Assembly (NCBI RefSeq): GCF_000485595.1
Contig: NW_014577473.1
Coordinates: forward strand, 126,825 to 190,824
DNA from: Priapulus caudatus
Taxonomy: Eukaryota > Priapulida > Priapulimorpha > Priapulimorphida > Priapulidae
Direction of reading: 5' to 3'
DNA length: 64,000 nucleotides
In this document: positions 23,267 to 33,953 of the stretch, piece by piece
Layout: every line of letters starts with the position of its first letter
How positions within the stretch are numbered: the first letter of the stretch is position 1
Notes under the pieces: generated by a model
Told to the model about the DNA's origin: nothing
The model's database searches: none
The model's input: only the letters and a program-made list of their open reading frames with translations
Position numbers and translations under genes: made by a program

Positions 23267-23502
23267 CAGTGCTTCTGTCGCGTTCCCCGCCATTTTCGCC
23301 AAGGTACGCTCCTCTTCGTCCAAGGATCACCAGCTTTTAAAATGTTTCGTAGTAACCCCCACTTAATCTTATTACCGTCTCTAGTCGAAGTCACAGCGCA
23401 GCACACAATTCTTTGCTGGCTAAAAAATAGGTCAGATCGTGCGATATCATTAGCCCATAATGCCGTTGTCGCCATAGTTGAAGCCACCACCCCTCCCTAT
23501 AT

Positions 23503-24023
23503 GAGAACAGACCACTATTAAATCCTCCTTAGGATCCTATACTTAAGAATTGAATTTCAGGAGCTGAAAAATAGTATTTCGACCGTTTTCGGCCAAGTGG
23601 CAATAGTAAAGCTAGGTAGCCATGTACTTCAGCTGTGCACCATTAGAGTTATGACATATGTTGTCCGGCGTTTTAAAAAAATATCGCGAATTTACTAAAT
23701 GACACCACATTTGTGCCTGAAAAACAGTCGCACAGTCCAATGGGGCCATACATTGAAAGAATTCGTTTTAAATTACCAGTAACCATCCACCCATCTCACC
23801 ATACATTGAAAGAATTCGTTTTAAATTACCAGTAACCATCCACCCATCTCAATGTGTATGTCATTGCCACACACGATAGCCAGCCTAAATAATCAACCAC
23901 AAAACGTTGCGTCAGCTTTAGTGCACGAGCTGCGGGCCCTCTGATTGGTCGGCCGATGACGCGTCACATCCTCTAACCTAACAGGGTAATGAACCGGTAG
24001 TGATTTAATAGTGGTCACGTGTC
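23503..24023 (+). repeat. Left copy of the TIR-bearing short element
   Basis: Starts GAGAACAGACC, ends GGTCACGTGTC. It contains an internal tandem duplication of about 53 bp (unit starting ATACATTGAAAGAATTCG). Confidence 0.85.
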
Positions 24024-25728
24024 TGTATAGAAACGTTTTTTTCTCGGAATCTGTCAAACGCAATAAAATTCGTTTCGACAAACACCGCTGCACACGGGTG
24101 CAAAATGTTTGTTGAATTCGCTGTTCGGATTTTGAGTTTTGGCGAGTTCTTCGACCCCACCCTCCCGGCTTCAAGGCGATTCCGGTGCCCGTCTGCTTTG
24201 CGGAATGCCAAGTCGGTGCATAGTTTGAGTAGTCGCTAAAGTTGAATAGAATGATTCACCTATGCGAAACTTGATATTCTATGTGATCAATAATAAAATT
24301 TAAAAAAAATCGCACGTCGAAAACGATTTCTCGGTAATTTAGAATGCCACATGATCGGACATAAAAAACGGGTCAAATTTTGCATTAGATTGAATATTTT
24401 TCTGAAAATAAAAGGTGTTTTTTTGTCAAATTTGATGCTAAACGAACGCTGTCTTGTTGTCTGCTATGCCAAAAATTAGCACTCGGAAGCAATCGGTTAT
24501 TTTTTTATAGCAATTCAAGCGGCTGTGGGAATTGAACACCAGGTGGCGCTATCACATCATAGTGCTATTGGTAGACGTTCTATTTACGCGCTCCAACATT
24601 GATGGTTGGAGGCATTTTTGATCATATCTCAAGAATAGGCATTTACGCTTCATTTGGAATAGAATTTGTGCAAAGGCGACAATCAGTTTTGGAGATTAGG
24701 CAAATCCAAGTTGGTTCACCCAACAAAAATCATCGCTTTCATTGTTCCACTTTGCTGTGGATAGACACTATTGGCGAAGCGATCGACACCATGGACCGTT
24801 TTTATACTAAGACTTGTTCTAATAAAACAATACATCTGGGACAAGTTTATTTCAAGGCTGTAACTCATGCGAAATTCTTCTAGCTGATGCTTGAATGGGT
24901 GCAACAGACCAGCAGATGGACAAATACTGGGCCACAGAGTGTTCAGTGGTAGCCACGAACGCCACTTTTCACGCAATAAACAATGCTAATTAATTCGTGG
25001 CAGACACGAATGTTGTATGAGAATTGTTACCCAAGTATCGTTCTTGAATTCGCAGTGTCTCTTTATGCAGGTAATTACGCTGCGTGCCGATATATCGATT
25101 TCTATAGGCTTCCTTGGGTGGACTGGTAGATGCAACAACTGGAAATCATACGATCATGCAACCTCAGCTCCCTAAAAATATCATAGAATTGACATTCAAT
25201 GACAGAATTAGAAAGAAAACCTGATACAATGATTACAAGTACAACGTCTTAGCAGTAGAATTTAGCAATAGCAGGACTATTCGCAGACTATTAGCCGCGA
25301 CGATGAGATTTAACGAAAGCAGGGACCTTCGACTGTGTGTGTGTGTGTTGGGGGGGGGGGTAACAAGGGTTAGGTATAGGGTTAAGCCTAGTATTGCCAT
25401 GACTAAAATTTGACCGAGAGCTAGGCTTAAGTACACTATTGCATGCCGTTAGTATTACGAACAAGAATGCATTCGTTATTTGCAATCAAAAGTTTCAATT
25501 TGCTAATGTGCTGTTCTTTCACTACAACATGTCGCCAGATTTATTCTCAACTCACACGTTAACTTCTCCAAGTCCAACTTTAGCGCAATCTACACAATAA
25601 ATGACACTCTACGAGTTTCTGCACAGCAGTAGGCTCGAGAAAACAAGTGAAAATTAACTGCCCCGCACTCGCAGTCATTAATATTTGAAAATATGAAAAT
25701 TTCCGGAAACATTTTTTTCAGCGTGACA
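24024..25728. other. Interior of the composite element
   Basis: Mostly A+T-rich. It includes a GT microsatellite beside a G10 run near 25335-25360 followed by degenerate GGGTTAGG-like sequence. The longest frames (about 94 residues) have no recognisable features. Nothing codable recognised. Confidence 0.5.
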
Positions 25729-26284
25729 GAGAACAGACCACTATTAAATCCTCCATAGGATCATAATACTTAAGAATTGAATTTCAGGAGCTGAAAAATA
25801 GTATTTCGACCGTTTTCGGCCAAGTGGCAATATTAAAGCTAGGTAGAAATGTACGTCAGCTGTGCACCATTAGAGTTATAACATATGCTGTCCGGCGTTT
25901 AAAAAAAAATATCGCGAATTTACTAAATGACACCACATTTGTGCCTGAAAAACAGTCGCACAGTCCAATGGGGGCCATACATTGAAAGAATTCGTTTTAA
26001 ATTACCAGTAACCATCCACCCATCTCAATGTGTATGTCATTGCCACACACGATAGCCACCATACATTGAAAGAATTCGTTTTAAATTACCAGTAACCATC
26101 CACCCATCTCAATGTGTATGTCATTGCCACACACGATAGCCAGCCTAAATAATGCAACCACAAAACGTCGCGTCAGCTTTAGTGCACGAGCTGCGGGCCC
26201 TCTGATTGGTCGACCGATGACGCGTCACATCCTCTAACCTAACAGGGTAATGAACCGGTAGTGATTTAATAGTGGTCACGTGTC
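25729..26284 (+). repeat. Right copy of the TIR-bearing short element
   Basis: Same ends as the left copy, but its internal tandem duplication has a longer unit, about 83 bp, so the two copies duplicated independently. Confidence 0.85.
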
Positions 26285-26615
26285 ATATACGGGTTATTAC
26301 ATCCGTGCCCAACGAGTTCAAGGTATCACCACACGATAATGCTCCCCTGCCCTTTGATTATAATTCACTCGTACACCACGTCAAGGATTCTCGCCAGCGA
26401 GCAACACTTCTCTAATTTTTACGCCATCACAACAGTTCATTAGCGCATACAGACGCACAATTAGGGTGTACGCATCTTTGCCAATTTCAGATTTATACCG
26501 GGGATGCTAAACCATTCAAAACGCGACCCTATCGTATGTCCCCGGAGCAGCAAATCATCATTCAGTAACAGGTTAACAAACTGTTAGACAATGGGATATC
26601 ATAATTCGCCCCTCC

Positions 26616-27257
26616 ATGTCACCTTGGTCATCCGGAGTACTTCTGGTTAAGAAAAAAACTGGCAAGTATCGAATGTGTGTCGATTATCGACGTTTAAACT
26701 CAGTTACAGTAGGGGACACCTACCCATTACCAGTCATTGAGGATGTCTTACAAACCATAGGACAGGCTACAATATTCACTACCCTTGACCTCAAAAGTGT
26801 CTACCATCAAATCCCATTAGCGAAGAAGGACGTTCCGAAGAGTTGCTTGGTAACGCCCTCTGTGAATTATGAAAATTTAAGAACACCCTATGGACTGATA
26901 AACGCACCCTTCCATTTTCAGCGTGTCCTCGATTACGTCCTGAAAGGATTAGTAAAAGTGGACTAGTGTCACAAGGACTAGTGTCACAAATGTACACTAG
27001 CTTATATCGACGACGTGTGTATTTATTCTTCAGATTTCGACACCCACATGTCCGACTTAGCCGAGGTTTTTGCTAGATTTGACGTGGCTAACCTCAAGAT
27101 GCTACCCAGTAAGTGTACGTTTTTGCAGCAGTCCATTAACTACCTGGGTCACGTGATAACGCGGGGTTGCGTGCGACCCGACCCAGAGAAGATCTCTGCG
27201 GTGCAAAATTGGGCCCCCAACTACGCCAACAGCTGTTCGTCAATTCTACTATCGTAA
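26616..27257 (+). pseudogene. pol: Ty3/gypsy reverse transcriptase, element P
   Basis: WSSGVLLVKKKTGKYR, VDYRRLN, the TTLDLKSVYHQIP block, then catalytic YIDD near 27005. One frame runs through but is interrupted by TAG codons within a 15-bp tandem duplication at 26960-26989. RT thumb follows (SKCTFLQQSINYLGHVITR). Confidence 0.8.
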
Positions 27258-27800
27258 GTTTATTAAGGGCTATGCCGATATTGCCCACCCATTAACGATT
27301 TTCACCCACAAGGACAAACCCTTTGTGTGGTCAGACGAGGCACAGACTGCGTTTCAGTCTCTTCAAAAGTGTCTGATTGAGGCTCCCATTTTGGCATTGT
27401 CTGATGGAAGTCGACGTACCGCCTCTATCGCGATGCTTCCGGCTACGCCGTTGGAGTAGTTCTCACGCAAATGAATGAGCGAGCGCGAGAGCACCCAGTG
27501 TTTTATCTCAGCAAACAGTTGACTGAGACAGAACAACGCTGGCCTACGATAGAACGCGAATGTTTTGCACTGTTTTACGCATTACGGAAGTTTCGACACT
27601 ACATCGTTGGTGCCGATTTTGTAATCCTTAGCAATCACAAACCACTTAAATATCTGTTGCAACTTATATATCTTGCGGAACGCTAAACTCCAGCGGTTGG
27701 CCCTGTACGTCTCTGGTTTTCCCTCATGCCGACTGGAATACACGTCGGGTAAGACAAATGTCCAAGCGGACGCGCTTTCTCGTTTGCTTCCCGAGGCGTC
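27258..27800 (+). pseudogene. pol: RNase H, element P
   Basis: Thumb-to-RNase H region with several frame changes. HPVFYLSKQLTETEQRWPTIERECFAL (27500-27570) and NHKPLKYLL are the RT-linked RNase H signature, followed by LEYTSGKTNVQADALSRL (27730-27785), the tether preceding integrase. Confidence 0.75.
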
Positions 27801-28176
27801 TACATCCATGTCACCTCATGACTCATCAATCATGCCCACCACCTCATCACCGCTCGGCGTTATGGCCTCACAACCCATGCACCAAGTGGTACTGCCTTTA
27901 CCCGACGCTGAGGCATCACACCCCTCACGCCGAGTAGGTCCCATTACGCTTCACCAGGACCCTCCTCACCCTAACGCACAACCACATCCTACCACTACAG
28001 ACGCTGAGCTCGCTGCCTTGCAGCAGGCTGATCCACTCCTTAGCCAGATTATTCGCACTCTCCAACCCCGACGAAAGTTCCATACGCGAAGCTAAGCTTG
28101 TTGAAAGCTATCTTCTTGTCGACGACTTGCTCTTTCATGTGCCATCTCGTGCGCAGGATGCTGACGCTGCGCCCAA

Positions 28177-29166
28177 TTGGTCATCTCCCGTATTCTCGTA
28201 CCTGCTCTGCTCCCCTTGTTCCACGATCATGCGTATGGTGGCCATCTGGGTTTCAAGAAAGTCTATAGTAAACTCTCCGAGCGATATTTCTGGCTCCGCA
28301 TGTTCGCCAACGCTTACCACTACATTAAATCATGCGTCGTGTGTAATTGTCGAAAACTACAGCGAGTCCGTGCCCCCTACACCATGCTCCGGCACCCAGA
28401 CACTCAGGAGATGTGGTCGCCATCAATGTTACGGCTCCACACCCCTGCTCAAACTCAGGCAATCGTTATATGCTCACGTTTCTGGATCCTTACACCTCAT
28501 GGCCCGAAGCATTTCCCATGCTCGTTAAAAGTGCTGCTACTGTAGCACGCATCATTGTCGACGATTTTATCACTCGTCACTCATGCCCTCAATCCATCTT
28601 AACCAATAATGGAGGCGAATTCATTAACGAGCTTATGACACGATTGACCACATCGCTCGGGATCACCCCCCATTAAGGTCTCTCCCTACCACCCTGAGTC
28701 AAACGGGCAATGCAAATGCTTTCATCACACGCTTGCCAACATGCTTGCGTGCTATACTAATCGGGATCATACAGACTGGGATACAAAGATCAACTCGGTC
28801 TTATTTGCATATCGTACATCCATCAATGAGTCATCACAATTCACCCCCTTTTTCTTGACGTATGGTAGAGACGCAGAGCTACCACTTGACACGCTACTGC
28901 AGCCCCGACGATTGTCATACGCTGACGACCCAGTAACTCGTGCTACTGAAGGCTTGCACCGAGCATTCGTTGCGATGCAGCGTAACACTAAAGTGGCACG
29001 TGCGCGTAATAAACGCCTTTACGACAGGCGCGCGAAGGTTCAATCCTTTGACATAGGAGACCCTGTCTATTTTTTTAACCCCACGTTGTCGGCTAACCAG
29101 ACGCCAAAATTCGCTCCACAGTGGCAGACTTACTATACTGTGGTCGAGAAACTTTCTCCACTTTGA
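28177..29166 (+). pseudogene. pol: Integrase with altered catalytic triad, element P
   Basis: H2C2 zinc domain (HDHAYGGHLGF, CVVCNCRK), then the catalytic core at 28380-28750 and a C-terminal domain (PQWQTYYTVV) ending in a stop. The expected acidic residues read Asn (28425-28427), Asn (28605-28607, in TNNGGEF) and Lys (28714-28716). All three fit G-to-A changes. A frameshift falls at a six-C run (28666-28671). Catalytically dead by all criteria visible. Confidence 0.75.
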
Positions 29167-29251
29167 CTTCGCATTAAGGCGCAAGGCCAGACGCATACTC
29201 GCAATGTTCATGTGAATAATCTTTGACCCGCATACCCATTCTCAGCATGGG

Positions 29252-31180
29252 ATGCGCCTAGAACCGTGCTTACGGGTCGAGAAGGCCCAGCCTGACGACC
29301 AATGCGTCACGCCACGCTGGTTGACACAGGGCCTCTTTTGTCGCCTCGCCAGGACGACACGCATGCAGCCAGTGTGGCTAGCACGCCAAGCACTGATAGC
29401 TGGGATGCAGAAAATTTGTTGCCACTCGCGCAATATAGCCACGCAATATAGCCGGTTGCGCTTAAGTGAAAACACGACGCTCATATTATGCGTCACTTCT
29501 CTATTTCAGCACGATGTTCCCTGTTTCCAGGGTCGCCGGCTCGTAGTTGCTTCGGCGTTGATATCAGCCTCGCAAGCTACTGATGTCCGGAGACCCACAA
29601 TGGGAGTAGTTTTTATCCCGAGAGGTCACATCTCGGTCACACAAAGTACCTGGGGCATAGGATTTACCCTCAATTTCACTTCAATTCAGACTTACCTGGA
29701 CTCGTTGCACAAAGATGTGCGCAGGATGTATAAATTACAACCAGCGGCCGCCCCACACTCCCCATCCTCCTCCCCTGACGATCAATACTTCGCGGCCTTA
29801 AACCGTGACGTCAGATCCCTCGTGCAGGGCCATATGGCATGGTTTCGCCAACGTTTGCGATCACTTAATCTCCACTTAACAGACTTGCACTCGCTACATC
29901 ATTCAAGAAAGAAGCGAGCTATCGCTAGTGCTATTGATAAAATTGCAAAATGTTTATTTGGCACAGCGACTGACGAGGACATTGAGCAACTGCAATGGCA
30001 ATTATCCGCATTAGGTACGACACAGGAACGAATTTTATCCGTAATCGACGAATCTTTAACCGTCTTAAATTATACTCGCATTCAAACCGAAATGAACACA
30101 GAGGCATTGTCGCATGTAATTACCCATGCCCGGGACGTAACCTCCTCCGTTCGCATACTAATGTCTAAAGTCACAGCCTTCCAGGCATCTGTGGCACGAG
30201 AATTCATTGCGATTACACACCTCCAGTTATCCCTTTCAAGTTTGATGGTAGCGTTCAATAACGTTCAAATCACACTTGACACTACGATACACGCCATTTC
30301 CGTTTTGCTGACGGGCCGCTTGCCCTCTACGCTGTTACCCCCTCCCCCCCACCAGTTACGTGAAGTCTTACTTACTATCGAAAGCTCGCTGCCCCCTACG
30401 TTATCTATCCCACACAGCCCCCATGCAGACTTGTTTTATTATTATAACCTTATACAGGCTATAGTGGTCCCCGTGGACATTGGACTACACGTAATCGCAT
30501 TCTTACCTTTAACATATAACGAGATGACGTTTCAGATGTACCAAATTTTGACACCACCAGTGTTTCTTGGTAATTCCACTGCAGCGGCATACTTCCAAAT
30601 TTCTCAAAGTTTTATTGGAGTTTCACTCGACCATACCAATTACGTGCAACCCGACGAATCCGCCGTACGTTCATGCTTACGCAACCATCAAGAGGTCTGT
30701 GATGTCAGATCTCCCATTTACCCAATCTCGACATCGATTACGTGCCCTGTCACGCTATTTCTAAATGATGCCGCTCTTATCTCCACATTATGTACGAGGC
30801 GTGTTACGTTTTACGCACGGCCGACGCCGCGCGCCACCTACCTCGTTGACGGTAGCTGGCTAATATCTACACCCCACCCATTACGGTTAGCCATCTCGTG
30901 CCAGTCACACCCTACGGTACAAGTAACAACTAAAGAGTTCCTCGTTCAACAACAACAGACAGTTACACTACACTCTGGCTGTAAAGCCGAGTCCAAGCAT
31001 TTTACCCTGCCATCATATTTCCATCACGAAACCGCTGTCGATGTGCAAATCCAAATACCCCCACTCGACCGCCTGTTTCCCCGCACTGTCCCTACAATAT
31101 GGTCGGACATGTACGACGCGAAACGCCTGGTGACTGCTGACTCGGAAGACCTAATCCCAGAAAGAAGTTGTACCTCCTAG
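29252..31180 (+). CDS. env: F-type envelope glycoprotein, element P
   Basis: Homologue of the element M envelope. The ORF opens at ATG 29252, but the true N-terminus is probably made by splicing at 29509 or 29530, just before a signal-like segment (VVASALISA). Furin-type RKKR is at 29906-29917, followed by a fusion-peptide-like segment with CLFGTATDEDIEQL, helical heptads, and a cysteine-bearing distal third. Open for over 540 codons beyond the signal peptide although pol is ruined. It stops before the membrane anchor, which is in another frame. Confidence 0.75.
   Translation: MRLEPCLRVEKAQPDDQCVTPRWLTQGLFCRLARTTRMQPVWLARQALIAGMQKICCHSRNIATQYSRLRLSENTTLILCVTSLFQHDVPCFQGRRLVVASALISASQATDVRRPTMGVVFIPRGHISVTQSTWGIGFTLNFTSIQTYLDSLHKDVRRMYKLQPAAAPHSPSSSPDDQYFAALNRDVRSLVQGHMAWFRQRLRSLNLHLTDLHSLHHSRKKRAIASAIDKIAKCLFGTATDEDIEQLQWQLSALGTTQERILSVIDESLTVLNYTRIQTEMNTEALSHVITHARDVTSSVRILMSKVTAFQASVAREFIAITHLQLSLSSLMVAFNNVQITLDTTIHAISVLLTGRLPSTLLPPPPHQLREVLLTIESSLPPTLSIPHSPHADLFYYYNLIQAIVVPVDIGLHVIAFLPLTYNEMTFQMYQILTPPVFLGNSTAAAYFQISQSFIGVSLDHTNYVQPDESAVRSCLRNHQEVCDVRSPIYPISTSITCPVTLFLNDAALISTLCTRRVTFYARPTPRATYLVDGSWLISTPHPLRLAISCQSHPTVQVTTKEFLVQQQQTVTLHSGCKAESKHFTLPSYFHHETAVDVQIQIPPLDRLFPRTVPTIWSDMYDAKRLVTADSEDLIPERSCTS
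29501..29530 (+). promoter_or_regulatory. Candidate env splice acceptors, element P
   Basis: Two pyrimidine-rich acceptors, TCTCTATTTCAG (AG 29508-29509) and CCCTGTTTCCAG (AG 29529-29530), sit directly upstream of the signal-peptide codons, as at 13595 in element M. Confidence 0.45.
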
Positions 31181-31280
31181 TTCCTATGCGCACGCTGACG
31201 TTGACGTCGCATACGCTGACTTATTCACTGCTGTCAAGAACAGCAAACGCCTGTCATCAACTGCCTCGTCATATACAGGG

Positions 31281-31538
31281 ATGGGCAGCTCAGATATCAA
31301 GGCTGCCACGCATCATTCCATAATTTATGTCGGCCTCACATCCCTGCTACTCCCCGTTGTAGTCGCCGTCATATACTGCTATTGTTGTCGGTGCCGCCGC
31401 CCACACACCCCTGAACCCCAACCCCAACCGAGTCCCGACGATCGCTCGCCCCCTCTCGCATACGTACATGAATCGAAAGTGTGCCTCCCTCCCCTGCCAC
31501 AAAAAGACCCCGCTCGCTATCTTCTGGTATGCCACTGA
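31281..31538 (+). pseudogene. env: Env membrane anchor and tail, element P (separate frame)
   Basis: Hydrophobic segment GLTSLLLPVVVAVIYCYCC followed by Arg and a Pro-rich tail. The frame is open upstream to about 31165. The ectodomain frame stops at 31180, so anchor and ectodomain are out of register here as in element M, but the break lies at a different base. Confidence 0.65.
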
Positions 31539-32099
31539 CAATCCTCGAACCTCAGCGGCGAATGGGTTTCTTCACCCCTGAAACACCCACCCTCCAGCCC
31601 CACATCGATAGTTACCCAGGTTCATCCTCTTTTGCCAACACCCCACTACCCACCTTGATACTGGTACGATCCCCTCCCAATGTCAATATATCGCCGCAGT
31701 GTCCAACACGCCCACCACATCACCACCCCCAATGGCTATGGCTATGGCCTCTTCACTCACTCCCATACTACACCAGCATACTTCGCTGCGATCCAGCTCT
31801 GCTCACCGTTCGATGCCAACACCCGTTCTTTGCCCAATCATCGCACCCCGCGATGTGTAGCCGCCCTTCAGGCGCCAAACTTCGGTAATTTGGTTAGCGA
31901 TAAGCATTGCCATTTCAGTATGCACCCTACTACTCTATAAGTAGCCCATTATCTAATCAATACCGGCATAAGGATAGTTTTACGCCTCCGATAACACATA
32001 GATAATCTGCCGCTAGCACAAGTAGTAATCGATATCAGAGATAATATTATTACTTCTCTGGTAGCGCACTCGGTCATACGTGCTTCATTTAATAGCAGG
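31539..32099. other. Proline-coding and A+T-rich spacer, element P
   Basis: A Pro/His/Tyr-rich frame continues to about 31888 and may be a shifted part of the env tail. From 31900 on the sequence is A+T-rich without frames. Confidence 0.35.
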
Positions 32100-32369
32100 T
32101 ATTTGTTGTGAGCCATTTAAGGCGGTTTATTGATTTATATTTATTTCGCAGATTATACGCGACCGTGCTCTACAATTTGTCTCATGCCGCTATGGCACTT
32201 ACCGGGCAGTCACTATTATATACTGTCCCGGCTATAACCCTGTGCCACGTATTACGTCCACCACTTGACATTGTCAGGACCACGCAAACAACAGCGAAGA
32301 CGGGCGACAATCCGATGAACTGCAGGCACCGGCGCCGTTGTCTCCACTGCTGATGGACGCCGCCTGCGC

Positions 32370-32819
32370 TTGCGCCATCTGCGCCAGCGCCGCCTCCGCC
32401 TGCGCCTGCGCCACCTGCACCGGCGCCGCCTGTGCCTGCGACGTCTGTGTTGCGGGCGGGGAGAACATATGCTCCCCGCCTCGCCGGAAACCCGGTTTAT
32501 CGGCACGGCAATGTCGCGCCGCTCGTACCCGGAGCCAGACTCCACCGACGACTCTTGGGAGGACAACTCCTGGAGTAGCGATAGGCCATCACCATTCCTG
32601 GAGGCAGAGTACATCGGCTCCTTTGTCGGGTCGAGCAGCGCCGACGACCCAATGACGTACGAATTTTATGTCGGCAAAGGGGACGACCCCGAACACACCA
32701 CCTTCAACCAGGAGCACATACGCCAGATGGCACACACACTGACAGTGGCGGCTATCATGGCCACCATATCAGAACTGCCACCCTCCCCCAACGGAGATGA
32801 GGAAGAAGGCAACTGCTGA
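32370..32819 (+). CDS. Accessory ORF downstream of env in element P, unknown function
   Basis: A 149-residue frame between env and the polypurine tract. The first 45 residues are Arg/Leu/Cys repeats coded by a CGCCTGCGC-like repeat and may be untranslated; an internal ATG at 32511 would give about 100 residues. It has an acidic Ser/Asp/Trp stretch (DSTDDSWEDNSW), a compact region EYIGSFVGSS...TYEFYVG, and ends DEEEGNC. No known family. Position and acidity parallel the element M ORF, but no sequence similarity is visible. Confidence 0.4.
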   Translation: MRHLRQRRLRLRLRHLHRRRLCLRRLCCGRGEHMLPASPETRFIGTAMSRRSYPEPDSTDDSWEDNSWSSDRPSPFLEAEYIGSFVGSSSADDPMTYEFYVGKGDDPEHTTFNQEHIRQMAHTLTVAAIMATISELPPSPNGDEEEGNC

Positions 32820-32997
32820 AACCATATATATGGTACCAGTAGTAATGTACGGTGTGGGCTCGAACCCCACACCAGCAGTCGAATTATTGTATACTAATTA
32901 CTAGATGTTGTTTTATTGTGTGTAAAAAAAACCATGATGCGTAAGGCCAACCGGGAGGCTGGCAATCGATGTCCACAAAAGCGAACATCGGTTTAGT

Positions 32998-33011
32998 GGG
33001 GGGGGGAGAAA
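32998..33011 (+). promoter_or_regulatory. Polypurine tract, element P
   Basis: Nine G then AGAAA directly before TGTAGCAGAG, the layout of a plus-strand primer site at the start of a 3' LTR. Confidence 0.6.
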
Positions 33012-33737
33012 TGTAGCAGAGTAAAATCAATACCTATGTATATCTGTATGTGTATCTGTGTATATCCACACTATAGCTGTGTATAACGATATCCCACCGG
33101 TGCTACGATTGCAAGAAGTCGCGCAAATGCGCCGTGGGAGTGCTATGTCGACATTATGGTTCTATTGAGTCGGCATTCTGACACAGTGGAGGCCATCGCG
33201 TTGGCGTGTATGTGCCGTGACTCCCAACGAGGATCGTGCGAGATGGCCGTCGGAAAGTGATTCGTCGGCACCTTTGACTTGAGCGGATTGACGGAGGGAC
33301 TCTGTAATGGAATTAACAAGAGTACCCATGTCTCGCAGCGACGTAATCGAATTAACTAGAATGTCCGTGTTTCTCTGTAATGGAATTAACAAGAGTACCC
33401 GTGTCTCGCAGCGATGTGATCGAATTAACTAGAATGTCCGTGTTTCTCTGTAATTGGATTAACTAGAATGTCCGTGTTTCTCTGTAATGGAATTAACAAG
33501 AGTACCCGTGTCTCGCAGCAATGTAATCGAATTAACTAGAATGTCCGTGTTTCTCTGTAATTGGATTAACTAGAATGTCCGTGTTTCTCTGTAATTGGAT
33601 TAACTAGAGTATCCGTGCTTCTCTGTAATGAAATTAACCTTGAAATAGAATGGTATGCGCCGCCGATTTTTTCCTCGCCAGATGGCGTGGGTATAATATC
33701 GGGCATTCCCTGTGAGCTTTCATTCTGCTGCTACGCA
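33012..33737 (+). mobile_element. Candidate 3' LTR of element P
   Basis: Starts TGTAGCAG right after the polypurine tract; a possible end is CTGCTACGCA at 33728-33737, giving imperfect terminal inverted repeats. It contains the minisatellite 33296-33635. No matching 5' LTR was found near 21 kb, so the end is uncertain. Confidence 0.35.
33296..33635 (+). repeat. Minisatellite with two interleaved unit types
   Basis: A unit of about 34 bp (TAATTGGATTAACTAGAATG then TCCGTGTTTCTCTG) alternates with a related longer unit containing AACAAGAGTACCCGTGTCTC. At least eight units with small variants. Confidence 0.9.
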
Positions 33738-33953
33738 GAATTTATACAACGAGGTAAACATTAGGTCTTGCGTTTTTACTTTCTGCATTAACACAAACAT
33801 TGCACAATATCCCAAATTAGCACAATCATATTTATAAATATTTCTATAAACAGAAAGGCACCTGCATGTGAATTGAAGTACGATGTCATTGAAAAGAAAT
33901 ATAGAGGAAAAACCTAGAAGTTCCGAGTCAGCCGTTGTCTTTGTATTACTATT

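Larger units (their letters stand above)
23503..26284. mobile_element. Composite element with ~520-bp terminal direct repeats
   Basis: Two direct copies of a short element (23503-24023 and 25729-26284) enclose 1,705 bp. The whole is bounded by the 4-bp duplication ATAT (23499-23502, 26285-26288), and the pol sequence of element P resumes in register across it. Each copy has its own inverted ends (GACCACTATTAAAT / ATTTAATAGTGGTC). The interior has no recognisable gene, primer-binding site or polypurine tract, arguing against an ordinary LTR element. Confidence 0.7.

Noticed and set aside
23503..26284. LTR retrotransposon interpretation of the composite element
   Set aside because: No primer-binding site after the left copy, no polypurine tract before the right copy, no gag or pol inside, and each copy has its own 14-bp inverted ends.
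32338..32655. Cys/Ala-rich frame resembling a metallothionein-like protein
   Set aside because: It is a shifted reading of a GCGCCTGCG-type repeat that overlaps the accessory ORF; the regular Cys spacing comes from the DNA repeat.
32851..32873. tRNA T-arm-like GGTGTGGGCTCGAACCCCACACC
   Set aside because: No acceptor, D or anticodon stem could be built around it; probably a simple dyad near the element end.
33296..33635. CRISPR-like array
   Set aside because: Units are adjacent variants without unique spacers, in a eukaryotic setting; it is a minisatellite.
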